From assembly GCA_002349565.1 (NCBI GenBank), contig DEDN01000006.1:1-49590 (forward strand): a stretch of DNA of 49,590 nt. The letters are read 5' to 3'. Within the stretch, counting starts at the first letter, position 1. Each line of letters opens with the position of its first letter. A model generated the notes under the pieces. The model saw nothing but the letters and a program-made list of their open reading frames with translations, ran no database searches and was not told the DNA's origin. This document shows positions 15,911-24,027 of this stretch, piece after piece. The translations under genes were made by a program, and so were the position numbers. Source of the DNA: Alphaproteobacteria bacterium UBA2903. GTDB taxonomy: Bacteria > Pseudomonadota > Alphaproteobacteria > CAAGCB01 > CAG-977.

Positions 15911-17350
15911 ATGTGGCGGCTGATAATCCTTTATCTGATTCCCGTGTTGACGACGACGGCGCTGCGGCTGGCGACCGATCCGCTGAACGACGGCACTTTG
16001 TCCGTTTGGTATATGACGCGGTGGAGCGCCACAGCCGTCGCGGCGGGGGTCGGGCTGGGCTGGTACGGGTCGCAGCTGTTCAGCCGTTTTTTCAAATCCG
16101 CCGTTTTGGGGCTGTCGTTCGTTTACTGGCTGTTTGCGTTCGTCTATGCGGGAACGTTCGTTTTGGCTCGCACGTTGCCCTACGAAGGCGTGTTTTTGGT
16201 CGTGTTTGACGCGACTTTGCGCGACTTTATCGCTTTTTGGCAAGCCGTTCCCCTGTGGTTTTACTGTGCCGCCGTGCTGTACTGGCTGGCATATGCCTAT
16301 TTGTTTTCAACAATTCAAAAGCCTGTTTCCGCTCTGTCCAAAGCCGACAGGGCGGCGTCTTTATTTTTGTTTGCCGTGTTTGCGGTATTTGCTTACGCCA
16401 CGCGGGCGGACACCAATCTGATTGACACGGGGCGCAGGGCTTGGGACATATACGGCAAGCTTAAAGTCAAGATTGCGGACGTGGCGAAAAACGAAAAAGC
16501 CGTCACCGCCGTTGCCGAATATCCGCAAACACCCCGAACGGTCGTTGTTGTCGTGGGCGAATCCGAAAACAGGCGCGTGTTCAACGAAAATCTGGACGAT
16601 TTCAAGAAAAAGACCGCTTTTTTGAAAAACGCACCCGTTTTGATCAACGATGCGCATGCCGATGTCGCTTCAACGGCAAGGGTGATCAAAAGCATTCTGA
16701 TGCCCGACGACATAGGGCTGACGACCGCCTATAAAAACGCGGGATTTAAAACGTTTTGGCTGTCCAACCAGTATAAAAGCAGCAAGCTTGACGATATCAT
16801 TTGCGCCGTAACACAAAATTTCGACGAACGGCGCTACTACAATTTTTCAATGCGCACGGATTTGTTTGAATATGCCAATTCGCAGTTTGACGAAGTGCTG
16901 ATTGAACCGCTCAAGTCTGCTTTGAACGACAAAGCTGACAAGAAATTGATTTTTCTGCATTTGTTCGGGTCGCATTTTCCGTTTTCGAAACGCTACCCGA
17001 ACGCCAAGGAAACTCTGTTTACGCAACAGTATTCCGCATCGGCGCGCTACACCAACACCGTGCTGGCGGGAATTTTAAAGCAAGCCGAAGCCGCCCGCCA
17101 AAATATTGCCGTTTTGTATTTTTCCGACCACGGAACAAACCCCAAAAATCCGTTCAATCGTTCGGATACGGATTCGGAAGTCAATCAAGTCCCTATGTTT
17201 TTGTGGTTTTCGGACGGTTATCTGCAATCGCCGCTGAAAACCGCCGCTTTGCCGCAGAATTTGCCCAAGAACACCGCCACGGCGGAAATGTCCGCCGTTA
17301 TCGCCGCATTGGCGGGATTAACCGTTGAAACAACCAAGGAGCCGCTATGA
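15911..17350 (+). CDS. Membrane sulfatase-fold enzyme, phosphoethanolamine transferase-like
   Basis: 479 aa. The N-terminal half (1-165) has about five membrane segments. The C-terminal half is a periplasmic alkaline-phosphatase/sulfatase-fold domain. Matching the EptA/CptA family: VVVVVGESENRR (about 211-222, metal-ligand Glu217), a candidate nucleophile Thr255 in DVASTARVIKSIL, HLFGSHFPF (about 350-358) and YFSDHG (Asp406, His407). These enzymes add phosphoethanolamine to lipid A or other glycolipids. The domain is shorter than typical EptA (about 540 aa), and the substrate cannot be read from sequence. It lies between def and fmt, overlapping fmt as ATGA, so it is co-expressed with formyl-methionine genes; the functional reason is not obvious. 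Confidence 0.8.
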   Translation: MWRLIILYLIPVLTTTALRLATDPLNDGTLSVWYMTRWSATAVAAGVGLGWYGSQLFSRFFKSAVLGLSFVYWLFAFVYAGTFVLARTLPYEGVFLVVFDATLRDFIAFWQAVPLWFYCAAVLYWLAYAYLFSTIQKPVSALSKADRAASLFLFAVFAVFAYATRADTNLIDTGRRAWDIYGKLKVKIADVAKNEKAVTAVAEYPQTPRTVVVVVGESENRRVFNENLDDFKKKTAFLKNAPVLINDAHADVASTARVIKSILMPDDIGLTTAYKNAGFKTFWLSNQYKSSKLDDIICAVTQNFDERRYYNFSMRTDLFEYANSQFDEVLIEPLKSALNDKADKKLIFLHLFGSHFPFSKRYPNAKETLFTQQYSASARYTNTVLAGILKQAEAARQNIAVLYFSDHGTNPKNPFNRSDTDSEVNQVPMFLWFSDGYLQSPLKTAALPQNLPKNTATAEMSAVIAALAGLTVETTKEPL

Positions 17351-18273
17351 AAGCCGTTTTTATGGGAACGCCCGACTTTGCGTTGGAAGCGTTGAAAGCC
17401 CTGCATTCGAAACACGATGTCGTGTGTGTGTATACTCAGCCGCCGCGCCCCAGCGGACGCGGACACAAACTGACCCCGTCGCCCGTTCAGCAGTATGCCG
17501 AGGAACACGGAATCCCCGTGCGCTGTCCGCCGACCTTTAAACCGCAGGAGGAAAAGGACGCTTTCGCCGCTCTTGACGCCGATATCGCGGTCGTCGCGGC
17601 GTACGGATTGCTGTTGCCGAAAGCGTGCCTGAATGCGTTTAAGTACGGGTGCGTGAACATTCACGGGTCTTTGCTGCCGCGCTGGCGCGGAGCCGCCCCC
17701 ATTCAGCGCGCGATTATGGCGGGCGACGCGGAAACGGGCGTAACTTTGATGCAAATGGATGTCGGCATGGACACGGGCGATATGCTGCTGGTCAAAAAGC
17801 TGCCGATCGGCAAAAAAGACACGTCGGAAACCGTGTTCGACAAAATGGCGGTTTTGGGCGGCGAAGCGCTGCTCGAGGGCTTGGAGCTGTTGGAACAGGG
17901 CAAGCTTGTCCCCCGCAAACAGCCCGAAGAGGGCGTAACCCATGCCGCCAAGGTCGCGAAAGAAGAGGGCAATATATCCTTTGACGTTCCCGCCGAAGAA
18001 CTGGACTGCGTCATCCGCGGGCTGTTGCCGTGGCCCGGAGCGTGGTTTTACTTTAACGGCGAACGGATTTCGATTTTGGACGCCGACCCCGTCGAATTGG
18101 ACAGCGCCGTTCCCGCGGGAACGGTTTGCGCCGATTTGACGATTGCGTGCAAAACGGGCGGGCTGAAGCTGAACGTCCTGCGCCGCGATGGCAAGAAACC
18201 TTTGCCCGCCGCCGAATTCCTGCGCGGGTTTGACTTGCCGCAAGGGGCGGTCGTCGGCAATGCCCCGCTATAA
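17347..18273 (+). CDS. fmt: Methionyl-tRNA formyltransferase
   Basis: 308 aa. The N-terminal formyl-THF domain begins MKAVFMGTPDFALEAL. Catalytic residues align with E. coli Asn106/His108/Asp144 as Asn104 and His106 (VNIHGSLLPRWRGAAPIQ) and Asp142 (MDVGMDTGD). The KLTPSPVQ loop and the C-terminal tRNA-binding domain (about 205-305) are present. It formylates initiator Met-tRNA, the step that def later reverses. It starts inside the stop of the previous gene (ATGA) and overlaps truA by 14 bases. Confidence 0.96.
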   Translation: MKAVFMGTPDFALEALKALHSKHDVVCVYTQPPRPSGRGHKLTPSPVQQYAEEHGIPVRCPPTFKPQEEKDAFAALDADIAVVAAYGLLLPKACLNAFKYGCVNIHGSLLPRWRGAAPIQRAIMAGDAETGVTLMQMDVGMDTGDMLLVKKLPIGKKDTSETVFDKMAVLGGEALLEGLELLEQGKLVPRKQPEEGVTHAAKVAKEEGNISFDVPAEELDCVIRGLLPWPGAWFYFNGERISILDADPVELDSAVPAGTVCADLTIACKTGGLKLNVLRRDGKKPLPAAEFLRGFDLPQGAVVGNAPL

Positions 18274-18997
18274 AATCACAATCGAATACGACGGAACGGC
18301 TTACGCGGGCTGGCAAACTCAAAAGGGCGAACCGTCGATTCAAGAGGAATTGGAAAAATCCGCCGTCCGTTTTTTGGGTCATCCCGCCGCGATAACGGGC
18401 GCGGGACGCACCGACGCGGGCGTGCATGCGTTGGGGCAAGTCGCGCATTTCGACAGCGAAAAAGTCTTTGAACCGTACAAACTTTGCTTGGCGTTCAACG
18501 CGCATTTGCGTCCTCAACCGATTTCCGTCATTGCCGCCGAAGTTGTCGACGACGATTTCAACGCCCGCTTTTCCGCCGTGGAGCGTACTTATATCTACAA
18601 GATTTTAAACCGCCGCGCGCGTCCCGCTTTGGATGAAAACCGCGTGTGGTGGGTCGGCGTTCCTTTGGATGTCGCGGCAATGCAGGACGCGGCGTCCGTT
18701 TTGCTGGGCAAGCACGATTTCACGACGTTCCGCGCGGTGGCGTGCCAAGCCAAAACGCCCGTCCGCACTTTGGACGAGCTGTCCTTTACCAAAAACGGCG
18801 ATTTGATTGAATGTCACGTCCGCGCGCGGTCGTTTCTGCATCACCAAGTCCGCAATATGGTCGGCACTTTAAAGCTGGTCGGCGAAGGGCATTGGACAAA
18901 GCAAAACGTTATCGACGCGTTGGCGGCGCGCGACCGCAAAGCGGGGGGACCGACCGCCCCCGCCCAAGGTCTTTATTTTGAAAGCGTGCGCTATTAA
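18260..18997 (+). CDS. truA: tRNA pseudouridine(38-40) synthase
   Basis: 245 aa from the ATG at 18260 (MPRYKITIEYDGTAYAGWQ). The earlier in-frame ATG at 18188 lies deep inside fmt and adds 24 unrelated residues. The catalytic Asp is Asp52 in GAGRTDAGVHALGQVAHF. RSFLHHQVRNMVGTL and the C-terminal APAQGLYF are typical. It modifies U38-U40 in the anticodon stem-loop. It is the last gene of def-ept-fmt-truA, and its stop overlaps the convergent sulP stop by 4 bases. Confidence 0.96.
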   Translation: MPRYKITIEYDGTAYAGWQTQKGEPSIQEELEKSAVRFLGHPAAITGAGRTDAGVHALGQVAHFDSEKVFEPYKLCLAFNAHLRPQPISVIAAEVVDDDFNARFSAVERTYIYKILNRRARPALDENRVWWVGVPLDVAAMQDAASVLLGKHDFTTFRAVACQAKTPVRTLDELSFTKNGDLIECHVRARSFLHHQVRNMVGTLKLVGEGHWTKQNVIDALAARDRKAGGPTAPAQGLYFESVRY

Positions 18998-20721
18998 GCG
19001 GCTTTGTCTTCCGTTGCTTCGACGAACGTTTCCGCCAGTTCCAACGCGCGGCGGAACGAAGCCGCCCAAGCGACCGACGTGCTCAGACGCAATTTGACAA
19101 TCTGCCACTTCAAAACGTTTTTCGGCTGTTTTTTCGCATTCGCGACAATCAGCTTCGCCCCGCGCGCGCGGCATCTTTGGATAAAGTCGGTCAAAATCGT
19201 GACCGCCGTCGCGTCCATCATCGGCACGGAACCCATACGCAAAATGACGACTTTCGGCGGATTCGGCTGATTGTCAAAGAAATCCGTCAGACGCGAAGCC
19301 GCTCCGAAAAACAAAGGTCCGCTGATTTTGAACGTCGCGACGCCTTCGGGCAAAGAACCGACAAAATCGGGCGAATCCAGCCGCTCGTCTTTGTTTTCGT
19401 CGCTCAGCATCACGTTGTTTTCGACCGCAAAGCTTATCGACATACGGTGCATGAAAATCAGGCACGCCATGACGACACCGACTTCGATCGCCGTGTTCAA
19501 ATCGACAAACACGGTCAGCAGGAACGTAACAATCATCGTCAGACGGTCGCCCGCCTGCGCGCTCATCAGCAGGCGGATGCGCTCAAAACCGCTCATGTTC
19601 CACGCGACCATAACCAAAACGGCGGCAAGACTTGCCAGCGGAACGTACGCCGCCAAAGGAGCAAGGAAAATCATAAACAGCAGTAAAAAGACCGCATGCA
19701 TCATCCCCGCAACCGACGAATACGCCCCCGCGCGGATGTTCGCGGCGGTGCGCGCAATCGCGCCCGTGGCGGGAACGCCGCCGAAAATCACCGAAGCGAT
19801 GTTGCCCGCGCCTTCGGCAACCAATTCACAGTTGGACAAGTGGCGGTCGCCGCTCATCCCGTCGGCGACGACGGCTGACAACAGCGATTCAATGCCCGCC
19901 AAAAACGCGATGGTAAACGCGGACGGAAACAGCCTCATGGCGGTATCCAAAGAAAACGCGGGCAAAGCGGGCTTCGGCAGTCCCGACGGAATACCGCCGA
20001 ACTTCGACCCGATGGTGTCAATCGGCAAATTCAGCAACGCGACGCAAACCGACCCGACAATCACGCTGATTAAAAATCCGGGGTAGGTCGGACGGTATTT
20101 GCGCAGCAGCACAATGATTGCCAAACAGGCGAACGCCACGCCCGTCGCCGCGCCGCAAACCGTCGGAGCGGCTTTGAAAAAAGCAATCCACTTGTCAATG
20201 AATTCGGCGGGAACGGATTCCATTTGAAGCCCGAACAAGTCCTTGATTTGACTGGAAAAGATAATCACGGCAATGCCCGCCGTAAAGCCCGTAACAACGG
20301 GATAGGGAATGTATTTGATTAAAGACCCCAGCTTGAACAAGCCCGCCAGCATCAGCATTGCGCCCGCCATCATGGTTGCGACCGCCAGTCCGTCATAACC
20401 GTATTGAGCGATGATGTTGTAAATGACGACCACGAACGCACCCGTGGGACCGCCGATTTGGAAACGGCTGCCGCCCAGAAAAGAAATCAAAAAGCCCGCC
20501 ACAATCGCGGTGAACAGCCCGCGGTCGGGTGTTGTTCCCGACGCAATCGCCAAAGCCATGGACAGCGGCAAAGCGATAATCGCGACGGTCAGCCCTGCCA
20601 CGCAGTCGCGCTTGAAGTCCTTGAACGAATAATTTTCGCGCATCGTGCGGAAAAATTTCGGCACAAAGCCCTGCATATATTTCGTGAAAACGGCTGAATA
20701 GCGGGAGGGTATGAACGACAT
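18994..20721 (-). CDS. SulP-family inorganic anion transporter with STAS domain
   Basis: 575 aa. The membrane domain (about 35-420) contains DCVAGLTVAIIALPLSMALAIASG, GGSRFQIGGPTGAFVVVIY and ESLLSAVVADGMSGDRH, all typical of SulP/SLC26. The C-terminal STAS domain (about 445-560) includes VATFKISGPLFFGAA and VPMMDATAVTILTDF. Members move sulfate, bicarbonate or dicarboxylates. The substrate is not predictable here; no carbonic anhydrase or sulfate-assimilation gene is adjacent. A sigma-70-like promoter lies upstream. The protein is full length. Confidence 0.92.
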   Translation of the reverse strand: MSFIPSRYSAVFTKYMQGFVPKFFRTMRENYSFKDFKRDCVAGLTVAIIALPLSMALAIASGTTPDRGLFTAIVAGFLISFLGGSRFQIGGPTGAFVVVIYNIIAQYGYDGLAVATMMAGAMLMLAGLFKLGSLIKYIPYPVVTGFTAGIAVIIFSSQIKDLFGLQMESVPAEFIDKWIAFFKAAPTVCGAATGVAFACLAIIVLLRKYRPTYPGFLISVIVGSVCVALLNLPIDTIGSKFGGIPSGLPKPALPAFSLDTAMRLFPSAFTIAFLAGIESLLSAVVADGMSGDRHLSNCELVAEGAGNIASVIFGGVPATGAIARTAANIRAGAYSSVAGMMHAVFLLLFMIFLAPLAAYVPLASLAAVLVMVAWNMSGFERIRLLMSAQAGDRLTMIVTFLLTVFVDLNTAIEVGVVMACLIFMHRMSISFAVENNVMLSDENKDERLDSPDFVGSLPEGVATFKISGPLFFGAASRLTDFFDNQPNPPKVVILRMGSVPMMDATAVTILTDFIQRCRARGAKLIVANAKKQPKNVLKWQIVKLRLSTSVAWAASFRRALELAETFVEATEDKAA

Positions 20722-20761
20722 CGCGGCAATCCTGTTTTAAAAAGTGTCTAAAAACGCGGGT

Positions 20762-20789
20762 ATCATAGCTTTTTTTTGTTGTTTTTCAA
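20762..20789 (-). promoter_or_regulatory. Promoter of the SulP transporter gene
   Basis: On the minus strand TTGAAA (20789-20784), a 16-base spacer and TATGAT (20767-20762) make a good sigma-70 match, 41 bases before the ATG at 20721. Confidence 0.55.
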
Positions 20790-20799
20790 GCGTCATTTC

Positions 20800-20828
20800 T
20801 GGACAAAACTTTCCGAAAGTGCTTTAAT
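20800..20828 (+). promoter_or_regulatory. Promoter of the 20854-21931 cassette
   Basis: TGGACA (20800-20805), a 17-base spacer and TTTAAT (20823-20828) form a sigma-70-like promoter, 26 bases before the first ATG of the cassette, which also has a GGAGG ribosome-binding site. Confidence 0.5.
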
Positions 20829-20853
20829 GTCTTGAAGTCGGAGGTAACTTTGA

Positions 20854-21186
20854 ATGAATCGTCCGCAGGACAACCGCTTTTATCACTATGCCGCCTGTTT
20901 TCTCAGGGATGAATTCCCCGAAAAAACAAAGGCTTGGGATGACGCAAAGCTGAAATCGGAAATCGACAAAGGGCTGTTGGCGGCGCATCGTTCGGGCTTT
21001 TCGGGCGAAGCCGACGCCATGGGCTTTATCGACTTGGATTGGCGGTTTGACGGAGCATTGTCGGCGAACACGCCCGACGACTCGATTCAAGCGGTGCTCG
21101 ATTCGGACGAAAGCGCCGATGTAAAGCTGGATTGTCTGCGCGATTTGTACTGTGCGCGCGAATGGGGGAAAATGAAAAATGACTGA
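20854..21186 (+). CDS. Small acidic protein, partner of the papain-like gene
   Basis: 110 aa, soluble, no signal peptide. It starts 9 bases after a strong GGAGG. The pattern (FLRDEFPEKTKAWDDAKLKSEIDKGL, then AHRSGFSGEADAMGFIDLDWRFDG, then SIQAVLDSDESADVKLDCL) resembles a family of small helical proteins found beside secreted-effector genes in other proteobacteria. I infer this from memory of the pattern, not from a search. It overlaps the next gene by 8 bases, so the two are translationally coupled. It could be an adaptor, chaperone or immunity-like partner, or simply a conserved protein of unknown role. Confidence 0.6.
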   Translation: MNRPQDNRFYHYAACFLRDEFPEKTKAWDDAKLKSEIDKGLLAAHRSGFSGEADAMGFIDLDWRFDGALSANTPDDSIQAVLDSDESADVKLDCLRDLYCAREWGKMKND

Positions 21187-21931
21187 ACAAAAACCTGTTT
21201 ATTCCGTAACCGAACATCCCGATATGAGCTTTGCCAAAGTCCCGCATGAGGACGGCATGACCTACGAATTCGATTTGCGGCAGGAAGTCAACCCCTATTT
21301 GGAAAAAATATTTGAAAAACACCACAAGGCTAAATCTTTACCCAAAGATCCGTCTTACGTTCCCCCGAAGCGCGGTGCGATTTTCGATTACTTTTTCAAT
21401 CATTCGGGGCACGTTTTCTTTAATCTGGTGATGAAAAAGGACGGCAAGGAAATCGGTCACAGGCAGGTCGGCTTTTCCGCCGACAAACACCCCGACCCCG
21501 AACAGCAGAAAAAGCTGAAAATCGGCGTCCCCGGCTACGTTTTCGATCAGGAAAAATCCGATCCCAGCTATCATTTCAACAAAACGTTCCAACTGTCGCG
21601 CAAACAGTTCGACAATGTCGTCAAGTTTGTCGAGGAAAACATCCAAAACCCGCCGACCTATCATTGGCCGTGCGCGGTGAACTGCGTGCGCTTTACGATG
21701 CGCGCCGCTCAGGCAGCCGAACTGCCGAACGCCAAACTGATGGGCGGACTGGTCGATTTACCGACGACGACGCAGGCGTATCTGGCTTTGTCGAAGCTGT
21801 CCGAAAAGCTTGAAAAAGCCGCGAAAAAAATCGCGAAGACTTTTTCCAACGACCGCAAAGCCCCCATGCCCGAAAACAAGCAGGACTTGACCCGTCAAAT
21901 CGCGAACAAAAAAGCGCAAAGCCGCGGGTAA
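21179..21931 (+). CDS. Putative papain-fold (NlpC/P60-like) cysteine hydrolase or effector-like protein
   Basis: 250 aa, no signal peptide. The core shows the order His then Cys seen in permuted NlpC/P60 or LRAT-like folds: NHSGHVFFNLV (His78), a G-rich turn with GVPGYVFDQEK, a YHFNKTFQLSRKQFDNVVKFVE segment, and CAVNCVRFTMRAAQAA (Cys169 after Asn168). The same series (GHxFF ... KTFxxS/TxxQFDxV ... NCxxF) occurs in candidate cell-wall or amide hydrolases of secretion systems and polymorphic toxins. The C-terminal about 50 residues are basic, helical and low-complexity. No secretion machinery is adjacent. It overlaps its small upstream partner. Enzyme activity is inference; a structural domain without catalysis is the alternative. 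Confidence 0.6.
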   Translation: MTEQKPVYSVTEHPDMSFAKVPHEDGMTYEFDLRQEVNPYLEKIFEKHHKAKSLPKDPSYVPPKRGAIFDYFFNHSGHVFFNLVMKKDGKEIGHRQVGFSADKHPDPEQQKKLKIGVPGYVFDQEKSDPSYHFNKTFQLSRKQFDNVVKFVEENIQNPPTYHWPCAVNCVRFTMRAAQAAELPNAKLMGGLVDLPTTTQAYLALSKLSEKLEKAAKKIAKTFSNDRKAPMPENKQDLTRQIANKKAQSRG

Positions 21932-21934
21932 AAA

Positions 21935-23665
21935 TCAAGAACCGACCAGCAATCGGCTTCTTTTCCCCGCAAAGCGTTTGACGAACTTTGCGAACAGGGC
22001 GCAGAGGACGCAAACGGCTGTTGTTGCCGCATAAACACAGAGATGCAGTTCAATCTTGTTTTTCCCGCTTAAAAACGCCTGCACGGCGCGGTAATGCATA
22101 TTCAGGATATACAGCCCGAAACAATGCAGGAAAAAAATGGAAAAAGAATACTTCGCCAAAAAATGCAGGCACGTTTTCGTCCTATTGAATCCGCTGTTTT
22201 TCAAAAGGATACAGCACGCCAGAACAAACAGACATTGAAGCACTTTTGAAATCGCATTCCAATCATTGAACTTGAATTGCAGTTTCCATGCGTCGGAACT
22301 GAAATCCCTTATCCAAACATTTCCCAAATCAACGGCAAACGTTGTTCCGACAAAAACAAAAAACGGCAAGGCGATCATAACAAACTTTTCAAGCGTCATT
22401 TCCTTGAATTTTTCATAACGTATGGCGACATAGATTCCGAACAGATAATACAGCGACCAAAAAACGGAATTTAACCACGGATTCATCTGATTCCGCCCTG
22501 TCGCAACCGCCCATAACAGCGATATCGACAGCCCGATTTTTTGCGTTTTCGGGGACGCTTGAATAAATTTTACAAAAAACGGCGATGCGATGAAAACAAC
22601 GCTGATAAACGGAATGTACCAAAACGCCCAGTACCAAAACACATTCAAGCGCAACCAATCTTTATTATAAGAAGGCGCTTGCTTTTCAACGCAGAAACGA
22701 ACGACAAACAATAAAGCGCACATCACCAGATAAGGACTGATAATGTTTTTGAATTTATTTTTCAAAAACAATTTATAATCAAATCCCCGCTGATAAAAAA
22801 TATAATAAAACAAAAATCCGGAAATGAAGACAAATAACGCCGTATCACCCCAAATGAACTGGAATTCATATGCTATCCAATATCTGAAACTGAATTTATC
22901 GTTGAAAATGTTAATCGCATTTCCTGTTTTTTCGTTAAAGTCGCCCATAAAATGACAAAGAACGATAAAGAATATCGCAATACCGCGGAAATAGTCGAAC
23001 TCGTCTAAAAAAACAGATTTTTTCACAGATGAGGAAATCGTTTCTGATGCTTTCGGCTTTTTGAAAACAACGCTTAGAAAGGCAATAAACGCGGCGGACA
23101 GCAAAATAAAGTAATGATAGTCCCGGGCGCGCGGATGATAGCGATGCCTGAAATCCAAGGTGAAAATTTGTCCGTCGTCGGCGTCTGTTATCCATTGGAC
23201 GCGATTGTCATGCCACAGCTTGCGCATTTTCGCCTTGTCAGCGATTGTTCGCCCGTCAACCGTTACGGCTTTGTAATCGACATATTGCGGAAACAAGCGA
23301 AAATCTTTGCGCGTATCGATTTGATTGCCGTTATTCAGAATCGGGGTCGGCTCTTTGGGCTTTTTGTTGCGGATTGTATGCCACTGCCCCATCAGCGTAA
23401 TGTGCAGCCGTCCTTTTCCGACAGTCTTAATCAAGACTTTCTTTTTCAGCCAAAACCAGTAATTGCGAACTTCAGCAACAACGCAAGACCCATTGTCGTT
23501 TTTACACCAATCGGGATAAACTTTTTCCGTACGACCAATCAACTCTATTTTGTTTTCTTTAGCCCCCGTATTGTAAATATCCAGCCGTGTCGTGTCGCTT
23601 AAAACCAACAAAGAGGCAAAAAATACAGATAAAACGCAAGAAAAAACATACCAAAACAAACGCAT
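21935..23665 (-). CDS. Acyltransferase-3 family membrane protein with N-terminal extracytoplasmic domain
   Basis: 576 aa. Residue 1-20 is a membrane anchor. About 25-175 form a soluble domain, probably periplasmic, containing CKNDNGSC (a likely disulfide) and many Trp/Tyr. Then about 10-11 membrane segments include the family signature EFDYFRGIAIFFIVLCHF (acyltransferase_3/OafA type, catalytic His in LCHF). Such enzymes O-acetylate or acylate surface polysaccharide or lipid. The N-terminal domain is not part of the common family. The gene is AT-richer than its neighbours, a sign of transfer. Its ribosome-binding site (GGAG, 7 bases before the ATG) lies inside a terminator-like hairpin. Confidence 0.82.
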   Translation of the reverse strand: MRLFWYVFSCVLSVFFASLLVLSDTTRLDIYNTGAKENKIELIGRTEKVYPDWCKNDNGSCVVAEVRNYWFWLKKKVLIKTVGKGRLHITLMGQWHTIRNKKPKEPTPILNNGNQIDTRKDFRLFPQYVDYKAVTVDGRTIADKAKMRKLWHDNRVQWITDADDGQIFTLDFRHRYHPRARDYHYFILLSAAFIAFLSVVFKKPKASETISSSVKKSVFLDEFDYFRGIAIFFIVLCHFMGDFNEKTGNAINIFNDKFSFRYWIAYEFQFIWGDTALFVFISGFLFYYIFYQRGFDYKLFLKNKFKNIISPYLVMCALLFVVRFCVEKQAPSYNKDWLRLNVFWYWAFWYIPFISVVFIASPFFVKFIQASPKTQKIGLSISLLWAVATGRNQMNPWLNSVFWSLYYLFGIYVAIRYEKFKEMTLEKFVMIALPFFVFVGTTFAVDLGNVWIRDFSSDAWKLQFKFNDWNAISKVLQCLFVLACCILLKNSGFNRTKTCLHFLAKYSFSIFFLHCFGLYILNMHYRAVQAFLSGKNKIELHLCVYAATTAVCVLCALFAKFVKRFAGKRSRLLVGS

Positions 23666-23707
23666 AAAAAATCTCCGTACCCCGCCTGAATTCAGGCGGA
23701 TCGGAGA
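23666..23707 (-). terminator. Terminator-like hairpin overlapping the acyltransferase ribosome-binding site
   Basis: On the minus strand an outer stem TCTCCG/CGGAGA encloses a perfect 18-base palindrome (23682-23699) and is followed by T6 ending right at the acyltransferase ATG. It looks like an intrinsic terminator, and its 3' arm carries the only good GGAG for the downstream gene. It may be the end of a short RNA, an attenuator, or a translation block. Confidence 0.65.
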
Positions 23708-23990
23708 GTTAGAAAATCATACTGCGAGAATGACCGATTGACCTTTAAAACCCTACGATTCAAAGCAAATCGGGGCTTCTGAACATACGTCAAATCCTCC
23801 CCGATCCATAATGGAAATCGGGGATATAATCCCGCCTTGCCATACGCAAAGGGGTTATACGGCGTTCATATCAAACACCGCTCGCAGTAAAGAGCTTTCT
23901 ACGGCTCCGAACCTGTTTTTTTCAGGCTCTGTTTACACACAGTACGATACTGTATGCCTCTGACAAACAGACTAATGAATTTTTACATAA
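23708..23990 (-). ncRNA. Candidate structured leader RNA or small RNA upstream of the acyltransferase
   Basis: About 280 bases without a credible gene, between the RND terminator and the hairpin at 23666-23707. On the minus strand there is a TTGTCA-N16-TACTGT promoter-like pair (about 23965-23938), then several hairpins: CCTG/CAGG with an A7 loop, TATAACCCC/GGGATTATA, CCCCGAT/ATCGGGG (about 23828-23798), and a CCC-GATT/AATC-GGG arm. It does not match tmRNA, RNase P, SRP or a riboswitch class that I know. Transcription on the minus strand is inferred. Confidence 0.4.
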
Positions 23991-24022
23991 AAAACAAGCG
24001 GTGATTTCTCACCGCTTGTTTT
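23991..24022. terminator. Terminator of the RND efflux operon
   Basis: A perfect 14-bp stem (23991-24004 with 24009-24022) has a TTTC loop. On the minus strand the stem ends in a T run, directly after the RND stop codon at 24028. The plus-strand tail is T-rich but interrupted. Confidence 0.9.
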
Positions 24023-24027
24023 GTGTT

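Noticed and set aside
23811..23963. Plus-strand 50-codon frame inside the structured element
   Set aside because: The bases before the ATG are CCTCCCC, the opposite of a ribosome-binding site, and the frame runs through the hairpins. It is better explained as non-coding sequence.
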